Shown piece by piece: positions 62,529-64,000 of a stretch of DNA of 64,000 bases. Below the pieces are notes generated by a model. That model had not been told where the DNA came from, did no database searches, and was given only the letters and a program-made list of their open reading frames with translations. The position numbers and the translations under genes were made by a program. Source of the DNA: Blautia wexlerae DSM 19850 (GTDB lineage: Bacteria; Bacillota; Clostridia; Lachnospirales; Lachnospiraceae); the NCBI RefSeq assembly GCF_025148125.1, contig NZ_CP102267.1:1312501-1376500 (forward strand), read 5' to 3'. The stretch's first letter is position 1. The number at the start of each line of letters is the position of its first letter.

Positions 62529-62966
62529 TTATTTATTGCGTTTACCTGTGTATTTCTCTTCGCAGTATTTACATCTGTAAACTTCTTTCTCTTTATCTGC
62601 AAGAACAAAGATCTGGTCGAGTCCCTGTTCAATGGAAGTGATGCAACGTGGATTCTTGCATTTGATCACGTTGACAACCTGATTCGGAAGTTTCAGTTCT
62701 TTTTTGGCAACGATCTTCTCGTCCTTGATTACGTTTACAGTAATGTTATGATCGATAAAGCCGAGAATGTCAAGATCGAGATTCTCAACCGGGCATTCAA
62801 CCTTGATGATATCTTTCTTACCCATTTTGTTGCTGCGCGCGTTCTTGATGATGGCAACGGTGCAGTCAAGTTTATCAAGCTTCAGATCATGATAGATAGT
62901 CATGGCCTTGCCTGCTTTGATATGGTCTAATACATAACCTTCGCGAAGTGCTCCAACATTTAACAT
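62529..62966 (-). CDS. pyrI: Aspartate carbamoyltransferase regulatory subunit
   Basis: 145 aa. The N-terminal allosteric domain ([17 protein letters not shown]) binds nucleotides. The C-terminal zinc domain has CKNPRC and [10 protein letters not shown], four cysteines. It overlaps the 3' end of pyrB by 7 bp. Confidence 0.96.
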   Translation of the reverse strand: MLNVGALREGYVLDHIKAGKAMTIYHDLKLDKLDCTVAIIKNARSNKMGKKDIIKVECPVENLDLDILGFIDHNITVNVIKDEKIVAKKELKLPNQVVNVIKCKNPRCITSIEQGLDQIFVLADKEKEVYRCKYCEEKYTGKRNK

Positions 62967-63883
62967 GGTAATTTTACCTCCAGTAATGTGAGAATCAGGG
63001 CCATACGTACATATACACCGTACTGTACCTGTTTGAAATAAGCTGCTCTCGGGTCTGCATCCACCTCTGTTGAGATTTCATTTACACGTGGAAGCGGATG
63101 AAGAACGTACATGTCTTTTTTTGCAAGTTCCATTTTCTGTTTGTCCAGAATGTAGAAATCCTTCATGCGGACATAGTCTTCTTCGTTGAAGAAACGTTCT
63201 TTCTGTACACGTGTCATGTAGAGGATATCAAGATCCGGTAAGGCATCTTCCAGTCTCTCTACTTCCTGAAATTCGATATTGTTCTTTTTCAGAACATCCT
63301 CGCGGATATAGCTTGGGATGCGAAGCTCTTCCGGTGAGATCAGAATGAATTTTACATTTGTGTAACGTACAAGTGCCTCGATCAGGGAGTGAACTGTACG
63401 TCCGAATTTCAGGTCGCCGCACAGACCAATGGTCAGATTGTCCAGACGTCCTTTCAGGGAACGGATGGTAAGTAAGTCGGTTAATGTCTGGGTAGGATGT
63501 TGATGACCACCGTCGCCGGCGTTGATAACAGGAATAGAAGAAGCCATAGAAGCTACTAACGGAGCACCTTCTTTCGGGTGGCGCATAGCACAGATGTCAG
63601 CGTAACAGGATACAACGCGGATTGTATCGGCAACACTTTCACCCTTTGAAGCGGAACTGGAATCAGCTGATGAAAAACCGAGAACTTTACCGCCAAGGTT
63701 CATCATAGCAGCTTCAAAGCTGAGACGGGTACGGGTGCTTGGCTCATAGAATAAAGTTGCCAGTCTTTTATCATCGCAGACATGTGCGTATTTATCAGGG
63801 TGTTTCTCAATATCGCTGGCCAGGTCAAGAAGAGTATTTAACTCATCAACAGACAGATCCAGCGGACTCATTAAGTGTCTCAT
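62960..63883 (-). CDS. pyrB: Aspartate carbamoyltransferase catalytic subunit
   Basis: 307 aa. The carbamoyl-phosphate site [15 protein letters not shown] (about 52-66), [12 protein letters not shown], and the aspartate-side [11 protein letters not shown] are present. Commits carbamoyl phosphate and aspartate to pyrimidine synthesis. First gene of pyrB-pyrI, start after GGAGG. No room is left for a long PyrR attenuator upstream. Confidence 0.97.
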   Translation of the reverse strand: MRHLMSPLDLSVDELNTLLDLASDIEKHPDKYAHVCDDKRLATLFYEPSTRTRLSFEAAMMNLGGKVLGFSSADSSSASKGESVADTIRVVSCYADICAMRHPKEGAPLVASMASSIPVINAGDGGHQHPTQTLTDLLTIRSLKGRLDNLTIGLCGDLKFGRTVHSLIEALVRYTNVKFILISPEELRIPSYIREDVLKKNNIEFQEVERLEDALPDLDILYMTRVQKERFFNEEDYVRMKDFYILDKQKMELAKKDMYVLHPLPRVNEISTEVDADPRAAYFKQVQYGVYVRMALILTLLEVKLPC

Positions 63884-63937
63884 TTCATACCTCCATATTT
63901 TACTAGTTCAGGAATTGTTTACGTAATCCTTCTTAAC

Positions 63938-63966
63938 ATCATATAATAATCAGGTGCTTTTTTCAA
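63938..63966 (-). promoter_or_regulatory. Promoter of pyrB-pyrI
   Basis: On the minus strand TTGAAA (63966-63961), a 17-bp spacer and TATGAT (63943-63938). The leader to the pyrB ATG is only about 50 nt. Confidence 0.7.
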
Positions 63967-64000
63967 GAGAGTTTTCCAAGTATTTTCTCAAAAAAAAGTC

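Noticed and set aside
63884..64000. PyrR-type attenuator upstream of pyrB
   Set aside because: The leader between promoter and pyrB is only about 50 nt, with no terminator or anti-terminator hairpins.

Overview
The window looks like a chromosome segment of a low-to-moderate GC Firmicute, most likely a Lachnospiraceae-type gut clostridium (Blautia/Ruminococcus-like). This rests on gene families and orders: secG-rnr-smpB, pyrH-frr-uppS-cdsA-dxr-rseP, dnaG-rpoD-trmK-nif3, a clostridial pyrB-pyrI pair, strong AGGAGG ribosome sites and sigma-A promoters. The genus is inferred, not proven.

Layout. 1-2.8 kb: 3' part of a 23S rRNA gene followed directly by tRNA-Trp, with no 5S between or just after. 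3.0-4.6 kb: an IS110-family element with a frameshifted transposase and a highly structured upstream RNA region (bridge-RNA candidate). 4.6-17.1 kb: an accessory peptide-signalling island. It holds an AgrC-like kinase and LytTR regulator on the minus strand, an XRE regulator, a short agrD-like pheromone gene (12006-12155), agrB, and then a series not recognised as a described system: a secreted ~127-aa protein, a 364-aa lipoprotein, a 95-aa tail-anchored protein, two ABC-2-like permeases and an ATPase. The island has been partly duplicated. Copy 1 lost XRE, agrD and agrB; copy 2 lost agrC and most of agrA and carries an IS66 insertion with a clear 8-bp target duplication. Together the two broken copies contain one complete set. 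17.1-18.9 kb: a TnpB-like gene with an omega-RNA-like 3' region and no TnpA.

19-24 kb: a split threonine/serine exporter pair and a biotin operon bioY-bioB-bioD-bioA behind a BirA-type operator. 24-28.4 kb: a GH3 beta-glucosidase divergent from an AraC regulator, then an SGNH esterase. 28.5-32 kb: a polar amino acid ABC transporter (two permeases, ATPase, binding protein). 32.3-34.3 kb: a PdaA-like peptidoglycan deacetylase and, upstream of it, a minus-strand promoter, about nine degenerate repeats and a terminator that together look like a ~620-nt tandem-repeat noncoding RNA.

34.3-64 kb is mostly housekeeping: enolase, secG, rnr, smpB, a cytidylate-kinase-like protein, a lipoprotein, pyrH-frr, uppS-cdsA-dxr-rseP, a Cache-GGDEF diguanylate cyclase, a DUF554 protein, a duplicated-domain secreted protein, a PF09820-type AAA protein, a ubiX/SUKH remnant, a peptidoglycan-binding protein, tRNA-Leu, dgt-dnaG-rpoD-trmK-nif3, a nucleoside kinase, RNase P RNA and pyrB-pyrI.

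Several families of short non-coding inverted-repeat elements (MITE-like) are scattered through 24-47 kb. One has termini matching the IS66 element and the same 8-bp target duplications, so the IS66-type transposase probably mobilised it.
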